Source: Butyrivibrio fibrisolvens (GTDB lineage: Bacteria; Bacillota; Clostridia; Lachnospirales; Lachnospiraceae). Taken from it: a stretch of 64,000 nucleotides of DNA. The stretch is from NCBI RefSeq assembly GCF_023206215.1, contig NZ_CP065800.1:4030001-4094000 (forward strand), given 5' to 3'. Positions 17,189 to 25,084 of the stretch are shown one piece after another (the first letter of the stretch is position 1; the number at the start of each line of letters is the position of its first letter). The notes under the pieces are model-generated. The model had not been told where the DNA came from. It saw nothing but the letters and a program-made list of their open reading frames with translations, and searched no databases. The position numbers were made by a program, and so were the translations under genes.

Positions 17189-17962
17189 TCAGCCACAAGC
17201 ATTTATTACATCTTCTAAGCTTAAGCTTCCACCGAATATCTCAAGGGCTGATCCTACTGTGACATCAACTTTGGAATTACCGATTTCTTTTAGCCTGGTA
17301 ATATCTTCGATGCTGTGAACACCTCCTGCATATGTTACAGGAATCTTGCCCCAGCTCCCCAAAAGCCTTGCGACATTTTCTTCAATTCCGCCCTGCTTAC
17401 CTTCGACATCTGCTGCATGGATCAGGAATTCATCACAAAAGTCCGCCAGATCATCAAGAGTTTCTATAGATAGTCTTGTATCTGTCATCTTCTGCCATCT
17501 GTCAGTGACTATATAATAGTCATCGCCCTTTTTCTTACAGGAGAGGTCAAGAACAAGTCTTTTCTTACCCACAGTATGTTTCATTGCTTCAAGCCTGTCC
17601 CAGGCAATCAGACCATTCTTAAACACATAGGATGTTACTATTACGTGGGACGCTCCTGCGTTAAGGAAAATCTCTGCATTATCAGGATCTATCCCTCCAC
17701 CTATCTGAAGTGTCCCGGGATGAGCTTTGAGAGCAGCTATTGCCTGATCTTTACTTTCCTCATAAAAAGGGCTGTCCTTAGCATTAAGTATTATGACATG
17801 GCCGCCTTTAAGCCCCATATCATAATACATATCAGAATAATATGCTCCGTCTTGTTCAGACACATAGTTATCCTGAGCCGCATCATGACTGTCACTTAGG
17901 CTGGCACCTACAATCTGCTTTACTTTGCCATTATGAACATCTATACAGGGTCTGAATATCAT
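17189..17962 (-). CDS. hisA: HisA, eukaryotic-type phosphoribosylformimino-AICAR ribotide isomerase
   Basis: 257 residues. IFRPCIDVHNGKVKQIVGAS, LQIGGGIDPDNA, RLVLDLSCKKKGDDYYIVTD, DEFLIHAADVEGKQGGIEEN, VTYAGGVHSIED and GKVDVT-like VTVGSALEIFGG match the yeast/plant His6-type enzyme rather than the usual bacterial HisA. It catalyses the fourth histidine step, ring opening and isomerisation of ProFAR to PRFAR, in the cytosol, with a TIM barrel. AAAGGAG supports the start. It is the last gene of the dapA-dapB-hisA operon, 16 bp after dapB, so it is probably co-transcribed under the lysine riboswitch; no other his genes are nearby. Confidence 0.92.
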   Translation of the reverse strand: MIFRPCIDVHNGKVKQIVGASLSDSHDAAQDNYVSEQDGAYYSDMYYDMGLKGGHVIILNAKDSPFYEESKDQAIAALKAHPGTLQIGGGIDPDNAEIFLNAGASHVIVTSYVFKNGLIAWDRLEAMKHTVGKKRLVLDLSCKKKGDDYYIVTDRWQKMTDTRLSIETLDDLADFCDEFLIHAADVEGKQGGIEENVARLLGSWGKIPVTYAGGVHSIEDITRLKEIGNSKVDVTVGSALEIFGGSLSLEDVINACG

Positions 17963-17978
17963 CTATGGCTCCTTTATA

Positions 17979-18740
17979 TCAGTTAAGATAAAGAGCATCT
18001 GCCATGTCATACATTCCGGCGGCCTTGCCAGCAAGGAACTTAGCAGCTTCTACAGCACCCTTACCAAAGATAGCACGTGAATATGCTCTGTGTGAGAATG
18101 TTATTACTTCATCTGTTCCTGCAAAGATAACATCGTGATCTCCTACTATAGTTCCGCCTCTTACTGCAGAGATACCGATCTCTTTCTCGGGTCTTTTTTC
18201 TCTTCTTGAAGAACGGTCATAAACGAACTCATAGTCTCCACCGGCAGCTTCATTGATAACTTCTGCAAGTGACATAGCTGTTCCACTGGGAGCATCGAGC
18301 TTTTGATTGTGGTGCTTCTCAACTATCTCCATGTCAAAGCCTGATCCTGCCAGAGTCTTAGCAGCTTCTTTGAGAACTTTCATAAGTACGTTGACGCCAA
18401 CAGACATATTGGCAGATTTAAGAATAGCAATCTTAGAAGATGCTTCCTTGACATGAGCTATCTGCTGCTCAGAAAGGCCTGTAGTACACAGTACTACAGG
18501 AAGATTCTTGGAAACACAGGTATCAAGAAGCTCATCTACTCCTGATGCATTAGAGAAATCTATGACTACATCACACTCTACATCTACCTCAGCAAGGCTC
18601 TTAAATGTAGGAAAAGAATAATTGTTCTCGCCAAACTTATCTACGCCTGCAACAATCTCAATATCATTGTCATTACCTGCTATATCTACAATAACATGTC
18701 CCATACGGCCATTGCAGCCGTTCATTATAGCTTTGATCAT
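17979..18740 (-). CDS. dapB: 4-hydroxy-tetrahydrodipicolinate reductase DapB
   Basis: 253 residues from the ATG at 18740, with GAGGTTAAAT just upstream. N-terminal NAD(P)H Rossmann motif MNGCNGRMGHVIVDIA; catalytic region EIVEKHHNQKLDAPSGTA; RGGTIVGDHDVIFAG near the C-terminus. It reduces HTPA to tetrahydrodipicolinate in lysine/diaminopimelate synthesis. It follows dapA after a 134-bp gap that contains a structured repeat (family B copy 1) ending two bases before the ribosome binding site. Confidence 0.96.
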   Translation of the reverse strand: MIKAIMNGCNGRMGHVIVDIAGNDNDIEIVAGVDKFGENNYSFPTFKSLAEVDVECDVVIDFSNASGVDELLDTCVSKNLPVVLCTTGLSEQQIAHVKEASSKIAILKSANMSVGVNVLMKVLKEAAKTLAGSGFDMEIVEKHHNQKLDAPSGTAMSLAEVINEAAGGDYEFVYDRSSRREKRPEKEIGISAVRGGTIVGDHDVIFAGTDEVITFSHRAYSRAIFGKGAVEAAKFLAGKAAGMYDMADALYLN

Positions 18741-18752
18741 ATTTAACCTCAT

Positions 18753-18837
18753 GTCGCGAGTGAAACGAGTGACTAATGGTTCAAATTGGTGGAGCTCGCG
18801 ACACCAATTTGGGTTTGAAAGTGGAACACTTTCAAAC
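18753..18837 (-). repeat. Structured repeat, family B copy 1, adjoining the dapB ribosome site
   Basis: On the minus strand: hairpin GTTTGAAAGTG-TTC-CACTTTCAAAC; hairpin CAAATTGGTG/CACCAATTTG whose loop contains GTCGCGAG; then GTCACTCG...CTCGCGAC. The loop sequence (18802-18795) is complementary to the last 8 bases (18760-18753), so a pseudoknot is possible; its strand ends 2 bases before the GAGG of dapB. Related: 32313-32471 and 47336-47420. Confidence 0.7.
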
Positions 18838-18874
18838 TTTTATACCTCATTATTCTCAATCATTATATTAACTA

Positions 18875-19759
18875 TCAGATAAGGCCAAATTCCTGCATAG
18901 CCTGTTTAAGCTGTGCTGCATGCTCCTGCCCAATCTCAGTAAGAGGAAGGCGAAGAGGGCCTGCTTCAAAGCCGATATACTCAAGAGCCTTCTTTACAGG
19001 AATAGGGTTTACTTCTGAAAAAAGAGCCTTGATAAGCGGGATGGCACTAAGCTGAATAGCTGCTGCACCTGCAAAATCGCCTTTAAGAGCAAGTTCACAC
19101 ATTTCGTGAGTTTTCTTTGGTGCTACATTAGAAAGAACTGAAATAACACCGATTCCGCCAAGCGACATAACAGGAATAACCTGATCATCATTGCCGGAAT
19201 AAAGATCTATATTGCCTTGTGTAAGATGCATCATCTCAGCTGTCTGGGAGATATTGCCTGTTGCATCCTTGATACCAACGATATTGGCCTTGTCTTTAAC
19301 AAGTTTTGCCACTGTGGAAGGAAGCAGATTGCAGCCTGTACGACTTGGTACATTGTACATGATAACAGGGATCTTGATAGCGTCTGCAACTGCAGAAAAA
19401 TGAGCTACAAGTCCGTCCTGAGTTGCCTTGTTATAATATGGTGTTACAGAAAGAACTGCATCAGCGCCATACTCTTCAGCTTCCTTAGAAAGCTGAACAG
19501 CTGTATGTGTACAATTAGAACCTGTACCAGCGATAACAGGAATGCGATGAGCAACTTTGTCGATACAGAATTTAACGACTTCCATATGCTCCTGCTCGCT
19601 CATGGTTGCAGCTTCTCCCGTTGTACCGCATACGATGATAGCATCTGTTCCGTTTGAGATCTGGAACTCGATGAGTCGTCCGAACTCATCATAGTTAACT
19701 GATCCATCCTGATAAAATGGTGTTGCTATAGCAACTCCTGCTCCCTTAAATACTGCCAT
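18875..19759 (-). CDS. dapA: 4-hydroxy-tetrahydrodipicolinate synthase DapA
   Basis: 294 residues. GAGVAIATPFYQDGSVNYDE, CGTTGEAATMS, VTPYYNKATQDGLVAHF, MYNVPSRTGCNL with the catalytic tyrosine, and the Schiff-base lysine in VGIKDATGNI (about residue 163). It condenses aspartate semialdehyde with pyruvate, the first committed lysine step. AAGGAGG lies 6 bases before ATG. First gene of the operon; the lysine riboswitch with its terminator is directly upstream. Confidence 0.97.
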   Translation of the reverse strand: MAVFKGAGVAIATPFYQDGSVNYDEFGRLIEFQISNGTDAIIVCGTTGEAATMSEQEHMEVVKFCIDKVAHRIPVIAGTGSNCTHTAVQLSKEAEEYGADAVLSVTPYYNKATQDGLVAHFSAVADAIKIPVIMYNVPSRTGCNLLPSTVAKLVKDKANIVGIKDATGNISQTAEMMHLTQGNIDLYSGNDDQVIPVMSLGGIGVISVLSNVAPKKTHEMCELALKGDFAGAAAIQLSAIPLIKALFSEVNPIPVKKALEYIGFEAGPLRLPLTEIGQEHAAQLKQAMQEFGLI

Positions 19760-19818
19760 AGTGGCCTCCTTAATAATAAAACTACCGGGCCTTGCTCTAA
19801 ATCCCGGCCAATCTACAC

Positions 19819-19849
19819 AAAAGGGTGAGCGCCCTTTGTGCGCTCACCC
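19819..19849 (-). terminator. Riboswitch-controlled terminator of the dapA operon
   Basis: On the minus strand GGGTGAGCGC (19849-19840), loop, GCGCTCACCC (19832-19823) then TTTT: a perfect 10-bp GC-rich stem. Its 5' half contains AGCGC, which can instead pair with GCGCT at the 3' end of the aptamer, so read-through is expected when lysine is low. Confidence 0.92.
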
Positions 19850-19869
19850 TACAATCGTCCAAATACGGA

Positions 19870-20045
19870 TTATCGGATAGCGCCCCATCATTACTGATGA
19901 CAGTCATACACCTATTAAATGTATGCCCAAGAATCCGGAATGCAGCTGCTTCCGAACCTTTCGGCGCGCTTTCCTTTCCATTCTCTTCTTTTACTGCTGC
20001 AGCATCCAAGAATGTACTTATAAAACACGCAACCTCTATCTCTAA
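19870..20045 (-). promoter_or_regulatory. Lysine riboswitch (L box)
   Basis: On the minus strand GATAGAGGTTGCG (from 20040), ATAAGTA, GGAAAGCGCGCCGAAAGG, TTGGGCATACATTTAATAGG, ACTGTCATCAGTAATGATGG and GCGCTATC (to 19876) follow the order of the conserved L-box segments of Bacillus lysC. P1 is GATAG/CTATC. It precedes a terminator and dapA, as expected for a transcriptional OFF switch by lysine. Confidence 0.95.
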
Positions 20046-20053
20046 ACAGCAAC

Positions 20054-20082
20054 ATCATAACACTGCCACTTTACAGTGTCAA
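20054..20082 (-). promoter_or_regulatory. Promoter of the lysine-riboswitch operon
   Basis: Perfect -35 TTGACA (20082-20077), 17-base spacer, TATGAT (20059-20054), 10-15 bases before the aptamer start. Confidence 0.85.
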
Positions 20083-20151
20083 CACGAACGCATGATTTGC
20101 CAAGTATAGCGCAATAGGTGGATTGGCTATCGCTTTTATGGAGGTTTTGCC

Positions 20152-20318
20152 TTCGGAGATTTGATAATGATATCATAAGTCTCATGTGAAAATAACCTTG
20201 ATTTTTCTAAGGGGCTTCTCAGCTTTCGTGGACATGCTATACTGCAGCTTCGAAGCCCCTAAGTAAAATCAAGAACATTTTCAAAATCGGCTTATAATAT
20301 CATTATCAAATCTCCGAA
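20152..20318. repeat. 167-bp imperfect palindrome
   Basis: Left arm TTCGGAGATTTGATAATGAT (20152 onwards) is the exact complement of the right end (to 20318); further in, AAGGGGCTTC pairs with GAAGCCCCTT-like sequence and CTTGATTTT with AAAATCAAG, around a loop near 20235. No coding content. It occupies the middle of the 912-bp gap 19760-20671, between the lysine operon promoter and repeat A copy 2. Confidence 0.8.
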
Positions 20319-20467
20319 CTGGAAGTTATCGCTTAGAAAGAGATATTATCTAATAGAACAGCTGTCATGTATCACAATTTAGGATTTTGGTAAAACGGCT
20401 CTCTACTCTATGCTATAATATGACGTAAAGGTCAAAAGTTACATTATAACAATTAAAATATTAGATA

Positions 20468-20611
20468 CATTCTTGAACATAAAGTTCAAGAATGAAGCAA
20501 TAGAGCCAATTGAGTTCGGCTTCGTCGAAGGCTCTATTACCAACTGATTCATGGAATCACGAAACACGCAGTAAATGCGCGTTTCTGTAATTTACGTTCG
20601 ATACGTCATAC
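20468..20611 (+). repeat. Structured dispersed repeat, family A copy 2
   Basis: Hairpin CATTCTTGAAC-ataaa-GTTCAAGAATG; stem GCAATAGAGCC/GGCTCTATTAC with bulge AATTGAG and apical TTCGGC-TTC-GTCGAA; then ACCAACTGATTCATGGAATC; then hairpin ACGAAACACG.../CGCGTTTCTGT and TTTACGTTCGA. Stem sequences differ from copies 1 and 3 but stay paired. Confidence 0.75.
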
Positions 20612-20671
20612 AACATAAGTTTTTATCAAAAAACAAGAAAGGAACGGCCGGAATATTCTGGGCATTTACTT

Positions 20672-21856
20672 ATGAACAATAAAGTTACTTTATATATGCA
20701 TTCAGGAAGTGGTAATCATGGATGCGAGGCTATAGTAAGGTCTCTTACAGGGCTTATCAATAGTCAGGATCCTTCGATTAAACCGGATGTCATGACCAAT
20801 GACAGAGCAGAGGATCTTAAGTATGTTCCTGAAGATATATGCCATTTTGTAGAAGAAAAGCATATGGACAGGAATGTCATAAATCATACTCTTTATTATG
20901 TTTACCGCATGATAACAAAGGATAAGGAATCATTCCTTAGATACAGATTCAAGGATATGTACAAGAATCCCCCGAAGGTAGGTGTGTCGATAGGCGGAGA
21001 TACTTATTGCTACGACTATATGGTTGAAGAGATAATGCTTACCAACAGTATGCTTCATAAGCTCGGTACAAAGACTATACTCCTTGGATGCAGCGTTGAA
21101 CCTGAGCTTGTCAAAAGAAGTGATGTTGCAGCTGACATGAAGCTTTATGACAAGATTCTTGCAAGAGAAAGCATCACTTATAATGCTCTGTTAGACGCCG
21201 GAGTTTCAAAAGAAAGGCTTGAGCTTGCTCCAGATCCTGCATTCACTCTTGATACGCAATATCTCCCTCTCCCGGATGGTTGGAAAGAAGGTAAGATGAT
21301 AGGTCTAAACCTAAGTCCTCTTATAGGTATGTATGCTGAGGATAAAGATATCGCACTAAAATGCTACGAAGGTCTTATACAGCATATCATCGATACCACA
21401 GACAATAATATAGCTCTTATCCCTCATGTTGTCTGGGATAGGAGCAACGACTTCATACCACTTACAAGCCTTTATGAGAAGTTCAAGGATACAGGACGGG
21501 TTATTCTGTTACAGGACCATAATGCAACTCAGCTCAAAGGCTTTATTGCCAGATGCAGACTCTTTATAGGAGCCAGAACTCATGCAACTATCGCTGCATA
21601 TTCATCATGTGTTCCTACTCTTGTAATAGGATATTCAGTAAAAGCAAGGGGCATAGCAAGAGATCTGTTCGGAACAGAGGATAAATACGTACTTCCTGTT
21701 CAGGATCTAAAAACTACAGAGCAGCTTATCGAAGGCTATGAATGGCTAAATGACCATGCTGATGACATTACACAAAAGCTTAAAAAATCAGTTCCTGAAT
21801 ATATTATCAAAGCAAGACGAAATGGAAGCGCTGTAATGGATCTGCTCAATCAATAA
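20672..21856 (+). CDS. Polysaccharide pyruvyl transferase family protein
   Basis: 394 residues. The N-terminus TLYMHSGSGNHGCEAIVRSL is the typical first strand and NxGCEA-type loop of the PS_pyruv_trans family; later VGVSIGGDTYCYDYM, KTILLGCSVEPEL, ILARESITYNAL, APDPAFTLD and the RCRLFIGARTHATIAAYSS near residue 305 complete the GT-B-like fold. It probably adds a ketal pyruvate to a surface sugar, though catalytic details and acceptor cannot be read. It stands alone: no glycosyltransferases nearby, repeats on both sides. The ribosome site is weak (AAGGAAC lies about 30 bases upstream), so the start is less certain. Confidence 0.85.
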   Translation: MNNKVTLYMHSGSGNHGCEAIVRSLTGLINSQDPSIKPDVMTNDRAEDLKYVPEDICHFVEEKHMDRNVINHTLYYVYRMITKDKESFLRYRFKDMYKNPPKVGVSIGGDTYCYDYMVEEIMLTNSMLHKLGTKTILLGCSVEPELVKRSDVAADMKLYDKILARESITYNALLDAGVSKERLELAPDPAFTLDTQYLPLPDGWKEGKMIGLNLSPLIGMYAEDKDIALKCYEGLIQHIIDTTDNNIALIPHVVWDRSNDFIPLTSLYEKFKDTGRVILLQDHNATQLKGFIARCRLFIGARTHATIAAYSSCVPTLVIGYSVKARGIARDLFGTEDKYVLPVQDLKTTEQLIEGYEWLNDHADDITQKLKKSVPEYIIKARRNGSAVMDLLNQ

Positions 21857-21872
21857 TACATTCTGACTTCGC

Positions 21873-21941
21873 ATTTACCAAACATACGCCACCCATTGAG
21901 GCAGTGCAGATGCCTTAATGGGTGGCGTATATTTGGTAAAT
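21873..21941. repeat. 31-bp-arm inverted repeat after the pyruvyl transferase gene
   Basis: ATTTACCAAACATACGCCAC... (21873-21903) pairs almost perfectly with 21911-21941 (...GTGGCGTATATTTGGTAAAT), loop of 7. It may terminate transcription, but no T-run follows. The rest of the 410-bp gap to typA (21942-22266) is AT-rich leader in which I recognise nothing. Confidence 0.75.
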
Positions 21942-22266
21942 ATGAAATATTGGTATAGTTATAACTGCTACTACACGTTATTTTGTATAATATATTCTTG
22001 TATTTTGATCATAGTTAGTGTATATTTTACATCGATTTATGAATGTTTTTTTGATATCATTGTTGCATCGCTCTGTTATGAGTGCTAAAATATGTTGGTT
22101 TTGAATTAACAGATCAAGAGTTAAAGTTACTGTTTTAGGTATCAGAAAGCGCCAGAACGCAGACTGCATACTAGATGAATACGGTCCTTGTAAGTGTGAT
22201 GACTGTTTTTTATAAGTAAGTTACACGCACCATCAAGGGCTCATGGATATTTTAAGGAGTACCAGT

Positions 22267-24117
22267 ATGATACAGACAAGAGATGACATTAGAAACGTTG
22301 CCATTATAGCTCACGTTGACCACGGTAAGACAACACTTGTTGACGCTCTTTTACATCAGAGCGGAATCTTCCGTGAGAACCAGGAAGTTGCAGAAAGAGT
22401 CATGGACTCTAATGATATCGAGCGAGAGCGTGGTATCACTATCATGTCCAAGAATACAGCCATTTCATATAACGGTGTTAAGATCAACATCATCGACACT
22501 CCCGGCCATGCTGATTTTGGCGGCGAGGTTGAGCGTGTACTTAAGATGGTTAATGGTGTAGTACTTGTTGTAGATGCTTTCGAAGGTCCTATGCCTCAGA
22601 CCAAGTTCGTTCTTCGTAAGGCCATGGAGCTGGGTCTTCCTGTTGTAGTATGTATCAACAAGATTGACCGTCCTGAAGCTCGTCCTAATGATGTTATAGA
22701 TGAAGTTCTTGAACTTCTTATGGATCTTGGTGCCAACGACGAACAGCTTGACTGCCCGTTCGTATTCGCATCAGCTAAGGCAGGCGTTGCTTCCAAGTCA
22801 CTTGATGACAAGGGAACAGATATGAAGCCTCTTCTTGATACAATAGTAGATTATATTCCTGCACCGCAGGGTGATCCTGAAGCTAATACTCAGGTTCTTA
22901 TCTCTACAATCGACTACAGCGAATATGTAGGTCGTATCGGTGTTGGTAAGGTTGATAACGGTAAGGTTAAGGTTAATGATGAGGTTGTTATCGTCAACCA
23001 CCATGAGCCTGACAGACTTGTAAAAACCAAGATCAGCAAACTCTACGAGTTCGATGGTCTTAACAAAGTTGAAGTAACAGAAGCCGGTATCGGTTCTATC
23101 GTTGCTATTTCAGGTATAGGCGATATGAAGATCGGTGATACTCTCTGTGCTCCTGAGAATCCTGTAGCTATTCCTTTCCAGAAGATCTCAGAGCCTACTA
23201 TCAGCATGAACTTCATCGTCAACGACTCTCCTCTTGCAGGTCAGGAAGGTAAGTTCGTAACTTCCCGCCAGATCAGAGATCGTCTTTACAGAGAGCTTAA
23301 TACTGATGTATCTCTCAGAGTTGAAGATACAGAATCAACTGATACTTTCAAAGTTTCAGGACGTGGTGAGCTTCACCTTTCAGTTCTTATCGAGAACATG
23401 CGTCGTGAAGGCTATGAGTTCGCAGTATCTAAGGCTGAGGTTATCTATAAGACAGACGAGAACGGCAAGAAGCTTGAGCCTATGGAAAAATGTTATGTAG
23501 ATGTTCCTGAAGAATTCTCAGGTACAGTAATCTCAAGACTTTCAGAGCGTAAAGGCGAGCTTGTAAACATGGGAACAGCTAATGGCGGATACAGCCGTCT
23601 TGAGTTCAACATCCCTTCACGTGGTCTTATCGGTTACAGAAATGACTTCATGACAGATACCAAGGGTAACGGTATCATGAATACAGAGTTCTCAGGATAT
23701 GCTCCATTCAAGGGAGAGATCTCTTATCGTAAGCAGGGTTCACTTATCGCATTTGAGTCTGGTGAAGCTGTAACATATGGTCTTTTCAATGCTCAGGAGC
23801 GTGGTACTCTGTTCGTAAAGCCAGGTGATAAGGTTTACTCAGGAATGGTAATCGGTTCAAGCGGTAAGAGCGAAGATATCGAAGTTAACGTATGTAAGAC
23901 CAAGCACCTTTCTAACACACGTACATCATCTTCAGATGAAGCACTTCGTCTTGTACCACCTAAGGTTATGTCTCTTGAAGAAGCTATCGAATTCATCGAT
24001 ACAGATGAGCTTCTTGAGGTAACTCCTACAACACTTCGTGTTCGTAAGAGAATCCTTGATCCTACAATGCGTAAGAGAGCAGGAATCGCTGCCAAGAACA
24101 AGGCTCAGAATAAGTAA
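22267..24117 (+). CDS. typA: Translational GTPase TypA/BipA
   Basis: 616 residues from the ATG with TTTAAGGAG 8 bases upstream. G1 [11 protein letters not shown]2 ERERGITI, G3 [14 protein letters not shown]4 [10 protein letters not shown]; then EF-G-like domains II, III and V and the BipA-specific C-terminal domain. A ribosome-associated GTPase involved in 50S assembly and stress or low-temperature growth. Monocistronic; a terminator follows. Confidence 0.98.
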   Translation: MIQTRDDIRNVAIIAHVDHGKTTLVDALLHQSGIFRENQEVAERVMDSNDIERERGITIMSKNTAISYNGVKINIIDTPGHADFGGEVERVLKMVNGVVLVVDAFEGPMPQTKFVLRKAMELGLPVVVCINKIDRPEARPNDVIDEVLELLMDLGANDEQLDCPFVFASAKAGVASKSLDDKGTDMKPLLDTIVDYIPAPQGDPEANTQVLISTIDYSEYVGRIGVGKVDNGKVKVNDEVVIVNHHEPDRLVKTKISKLYEFDGLNKVEVTEAGIGSIVAISGIGDMKIGDTLCAPENPVAIPFQKISEPTISMNFIVNDSPLAGQEGKFVTSRQIRDRLYRELNTDVSLRVEDTESTDTFKVSGRGELHLSVLIENMRREGYEFAVSKAEVIYKTDENGKKLEPMEKCYVDVPEEFSGTVISRLSERKGELVNMGTANGGYSRLEFNIPSRGLIGYRNDFMTDTKGNGIMNTEFSGYAPFKGEISYRKQGSLIAFESGEAVTYGLFNAQERGTLFVKPGDKVYSGMVIGSSGKSEDIEVNVCKTKHLSNTRTSSSDEALRLVPPKVMSLEEAIEFIDTDELLEVTPTTLRVRKRILDPTMRKRAGIAAKNKAQNK

Positions 24118-24163
24118 TCATAACAATTACTTGATTAATATTTTTAGTCAGTTTATTTAGTAC

Positions 24164-24217
24164 AAAAAAGCCATCGGATATTCAAAGAAAACTTTGAATA
24201 CATCGATGGTTTTTTAT
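24164..24217. terminator. Bidirectional rho-independent terminator
   Basis: AAAAAAGCCATCG..ATTCAAAG, loop AAAA, CTTTGAAT..CGATGGTTTTTT. It lies between convergent typA and yigZ. Confidence 0.88.
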
Positions 24218-24242
24218 TATACTATTTAATTTGAGTTAGTAA

Positions 24243-24899
24243 TTATTCTGCACAGGTAATCGGATAATATCCCTTCTCACCTTCTGTTATCACTGCTCTT
24301 GCACTTGTTATCTGTGTAATCTTATCTATTACATTATCAATATTGCCTGCGCTGACCACTATGTCGTAGCTTACATCTGCTCCGTAAACGGGATTGCCAA
24401 GTTCTATCCCCATCTGCCCAAATGCATGCTGGATCTTGTCTACCATATCATAACCGATATTAAAAGTTATCTTCTGTCCATAGGTCATGACAGCAGTTTT
24501 AGATGCAGCTATGGCAGCCTGAGATGCCTGGGTATAAGCTCTTACAAGGCCTCCTGTTCCCAAGAGCGTTCCTCCAAAATATCTTGTGACAATTATAAGA
24601 GTATTGGTAAGTCCTGCTCCCTGAAGCACTTCCAGTATAGGTTTTCCTGCTGTTCCTGAGGGCTCTCCATTATCAGAAAAACGCTGCACTTCGCTTCCTT
24701 CGCCAAGTATATAGGCATAGCAATTATGACGGGCGTCCCAGTACTTTTTTTCCACAGATTTAATGATAGTCTCTGCATCCTGTGCACCTTGTATGGGATA
24801 GGCCTGTCCTATGAAGCGGGATTTCTTGATCTCTATCTCGTCGCTTCCGCCTTCAACTATTATTTTGTATGTTTTTTCATTTTCGTTATTTTTGTCCAT
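24243..24899 (-). CDS. YigZ/IMPACT family protein
   Basis: 218 residues from ATG 24899. The UPF0029 domain begins EIEIKKSRFIGQAYPIQGAQ, continues KYWDARHNCYAYILG, RFSDNGEPSGTAGKPILEVL, TLIIVTRYFGGTLLGTGGLV, and the second domain (DUF1949) covers about residues 140-215. Homologues of the eukaryotic translation regulator IMPACT; some act on ribosome-linked stress, others were mis-annotated as proline dipeptidases. No convincing ribosome site precedes ATG 24899, and an in-frame TTG at 24935 lacks one too, so the transcript may be leaderless or the start uncertain. Confidence 0.9.
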   Translation of the reverse strand: MDKNNENEKTYKIIVEGGSDEIEIKKSRFIGQAYPIQGAQDAETIIKSVEKKYWDARHNCYAYILGEGSEVQRFSDNGEPSGTAGKPILEVLQGAGLTNTLIIVTRYFGGTLLGTGGLVRAYTQASQAAIAASKTAVMTYGQKITFNIGYDMVDKIQHAFGQMGIELGNPVYGADVSYDIVVSAGNIDNVIDKITQITSARAVITEGEKGYYPITCAE

Positions 24900-25048
24900 A
24901 CAGATATAGTAAACGAACACAAGATATGAAAACAAGGCTCAAATACAATAATCTTTAGTTTTTTCAAGAAGAAAATATATCAAAAATATACCAAATATCC
25001 ATAAATTATGAACTTTGGGCTTACCTTCTTTATTCATGCGCCCATATT

Positions 25049-25057
25049 TGCTATAAT
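25049..25057 (+). promoter_or_regulatory. Extended -10 promoter of the penicillin-binding protein gene
   Basis: TGCTATAAT, a consensus -10 with the TGn extension, 28 bp before the ATG. No good -35 is visible, as is usual for extended -10 promoters. Confidence 0.6.
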
Positions 25058-25084
25058 AGACTGATAAATTGGAGGAATTTTATT

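Noticed and set aside
19797-20009. A 70-codon frame on the minus strand upstream of dapA
   Set aside because: It lies inside the lysine riboswitch aptamer and terminator, has no ribosome site and codes only by chance.
20468-20611. Family A as tRNA-like or integron attC sites
   Set aside because: The stem lengths do not fit a tRNA cloverleaf, and there is no integrase or cassette structure around any copy.
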